Assembly (NCBI RefSeq): GCF_920984735.1
Contig: NZ_CAKLBU010000007.1
Location: 1-64,000 of the forward strand
From: Pedobacter sp. Leaf250
GTDB lineage: Bacteria > Bacteroidota > Bacteroidia > Sphingobacteriales > Sphingobacteriaceae
Reading direction: 5' to 3'
Length of the DNA: 64,000 nucleotides
This document shows, one piece after another, positions 62,855 through 64,000 of this stretch; the stretch's first letter is position 1; every line of letters starts with the position of its first letter. Below the pieces are notes generated by a model, which saw nothing but the letters and a program-made list of their open reading frames with translations, had not been told where the DNA came from and searched no databases. A program made the position numbers and the translations under genes.

Positions 62855-63892
62855 TTAAAACTTCTCAATAATCGCAATCACAATTCCAGTTATTATAATG
62901 TTGGCAATAGCCAAAGGTATTAAGCCTTTCCAACCCAAATTCATCAATTGATCGTAACGGAAACGAGGGATTGTCCAACGTACCCACATGAAGAAAAAGA
63001 TGAAGAAGAATATTTTAGCAAATAAAATAGCTGTTCCGAATAGCGGTGCCCAAGTTGGACCTAGCAATGTTGCCATATAATCCATACCCGGATAGTTATA
63101 ACCACCAAAATAAAGGGTTGCCATAACTGCTGATGAAACAAACATATTGATGTATTCAGCAAATAGGTAAAAACCTAATTTCATTGAAGAGTATTCCGTA
63201 TGATAACCACCGATTAACTCTGTTTCACATTCTGGTAAATCGAATGGCGCTCTATTGGTTTCTGCAAAAGAACACACCATGAAGATTAAAAATCCTAATG
63301 GCTGATATAATACATTCCAATGCCAGCCATGTTGCTGCTCAACAATTGTTTTTAAGCTTAAAGTATTGGTCATTAAAAGCAAAGCGATGATAGACAAACC
63401 CATTGCAATTTCATAACTGATGTTTTGTGAAGCTGCACGGATAGCACTCAATAAAGAGTATTTGTTATTTGATGCCCAACCACCAATCATCACACCATAA
63501 ACACCTAAAGAAACTACACCAAAGATGTATAAAACACCAACGTTAATATCTGCTACCTGTAATGGAACTATTTTACCTCCAATTTCCATCGGACTTCCCC
63601 ATGGAATAACTGCTGTACCAATACATGCACAAAGTAATGCCAAACCAGGACCAACTATAAATAACCATTTGTTTGATGTAGTAGGAATAATTTCCTCTTT
63701 CATAAACATTTTGATACCATCGGCCAAGGGCTGTAAAATACCAAAAGGACCAGCTCTATCCGGACCTAAACGGTCTTGAAGATAAGCTGCTACCTTACGC
63801 TCTGCATAGGTAGAATACATGGCAATTACCAAACTGATACCGAAAATTACCGCTACCAGAATAAATTTTTCTATGATAAAACCTGTATCCAT
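62855..63892 (-). CDS. nuoH: NADH-quinone oxidoreductase subunit H
   Basis: 345 residues, about eight helices. YAERKVAAYLQDRLGPDRAG near 29-48 is the quinone-chamber loop. FAETNRAPFDLPECETELIGG (its first 20 residues near 207-226) holds the conserved Glu residues, and WVRWTIPRFRYDQLMNLGWK is the C-terminal block. Its ATG overlaps the nuoG stop by one base. Confidence 0.97.
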   Translation of the reverse strand: MDTGFIIEKFILVAVIFGISLVIAMYSTYAERKVAAYLQDRLGPDRAGPFGILQPLADGIKMFMKEEIIPTTSNKWLFIVGPGLALLCACIGTAVIPWGSPMEIGGKIVPLQVADINVGVLYIFGVVSLGVYGVMIGGWASNNKYSLLSAIRAASQNISYEIAMGLSIIALLLMTNTLSLKTIVEQQHGWHWNVLYQPLGFLIFMVCSFAETNRAPFDLPECETELIGGYHTEYSSMKLGFYLFAEYINMFVSSAVMATLYFGGYNYPGMDYMATLLGPTWAPLFGTAILFAKIFFFIFFFMWVRWTIPRFRYDQLMNLGWKGLIPLAIANIIITGIVIAIIEKF

Positions 63893-64000
63893 TAGTATTT
63901 AACCGTTTTATGTAATTCAATTTCATTTGCAGCCTGTAAAGCCTCATTTGGCTGAATAACGTGCAAAGGTTTTAGTGTTTCGTAGTGATTTGATGCGATT
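63892..64000 (-). CDS. nuoG: Last 35 codons of NADH-quinone oxidoreductase subunit G (partial)
   Basis: The frame runs from the right edge to a TAA at 63892-63894 and reads LHVIQPNEALQAANEIELHK followed by TVKY. Position directly upstream of nuoH in the usual F-G-H order, and the overlapping TAATG, make nuoG the best assignment. The fragment is too short to prove it. Confidence 0.6.
   Translation of the reverse strand, partial: IASNHYETLKPLHVIQPNEALQAANEIELHKTVKY

Noticed and set aside
1..64000. CRISPR arrays, tRNA or rRNA genes, prophage or intact insertion sequences
   Set aside because: No spaced identical short repeats, no tRNA arms, no transposase or phage structural genes were seen on reading.

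Overview
The window is a chromosomal segment of a Bacteroidota bacterium, most likely Sphingobacteriaceae and Pedobacter-like (inferred, not searched). The evidence is AT-rich DNA, TAnnTTTG -7 promoter boxes instead of sigma70 -10 boxes, almost no Shine-Dalgarno sites, a gliding/type IX secretion pair (gldJ, porV), the family set DUF4834, DUF6702, DUF4159 and DUF7033, and nuo genes in Bacteroidota style. No rRNA, tRNA, CRISPR array, phage or intact insertion sequence was seen.

Layout. 0-3 kb: small DUF4834 and YwbE genes and uvrB, all on the minus strand. 3-7.5 kb: an AAA+/DUF4143 ATPase behind a perfect 20-bp palindrome, then an M1 metallopeptidase with a HupE-like membrane protein, and a divergent DUF6702 gene. 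8-14.5 kb: a DUF7033/deacetylase-like protein, a GH172 enzyme, upp with a small phosphatase-like gene, a YjjG-type nucleotidase, a DinB-like protein and a lipoprotein with four His/Cys repeats. 14.5-28.6 kb: a glycan and surface-polysaccharide region with a flippase, three methyltransferases, three glycosyltransferases, a GH29 fucosidase and a tricorn-like S41 protease. It is interrupted by a toxin-antitoxin pair lying between duplicated glycosyltransferase tails and by a gutted DUF1016 nuclease gene. 28.6-35.3 kb: a protein with kinase-like motifs, a serine hydrolase, an LpxL-type acyltransferase, typA and a TIGR02117-type protein.

35.3-41.4 kb holds the most interesting gene set. Two esterase-fold hydrolases adjoin an ATP-grasp ligase, a YbdK-type carboxylate-amine ligase, a class I glutamine-amidotransferase-like protein and a second ATP-grasp-like protein. 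Together they look like a small peptide or amide metabolite pathway of unknown product. 41.4-47.5 kb: a FeoB-associated Cys-rich protein, a Crp/Fnr regulator, YceI, pirin and a 1133-residue GH18-like/NodB deacetylase/GT2 fusion. 47.8-56.6 kb: ispF, porV divergent from gldJ, a biotin carrier protein, DUF4159, rsmE, a CNNM/CBS protein, inorganic pyrophosphatase and a DedA protein. 56.6 kb to the right edge: respiratory complex I genes nuoN, M, L, K, J, I, H and the end of nuoG, on the minus strand and reading in from beyond the edge.

Several intergenic spaces hold dispersed inverted repeats, two of them inside apparent operons. Others hold coding remnants. Many -7 boxes end only 3-8 bases before the start codon, which suggests leaderless or nearly leaderless mRNAs.
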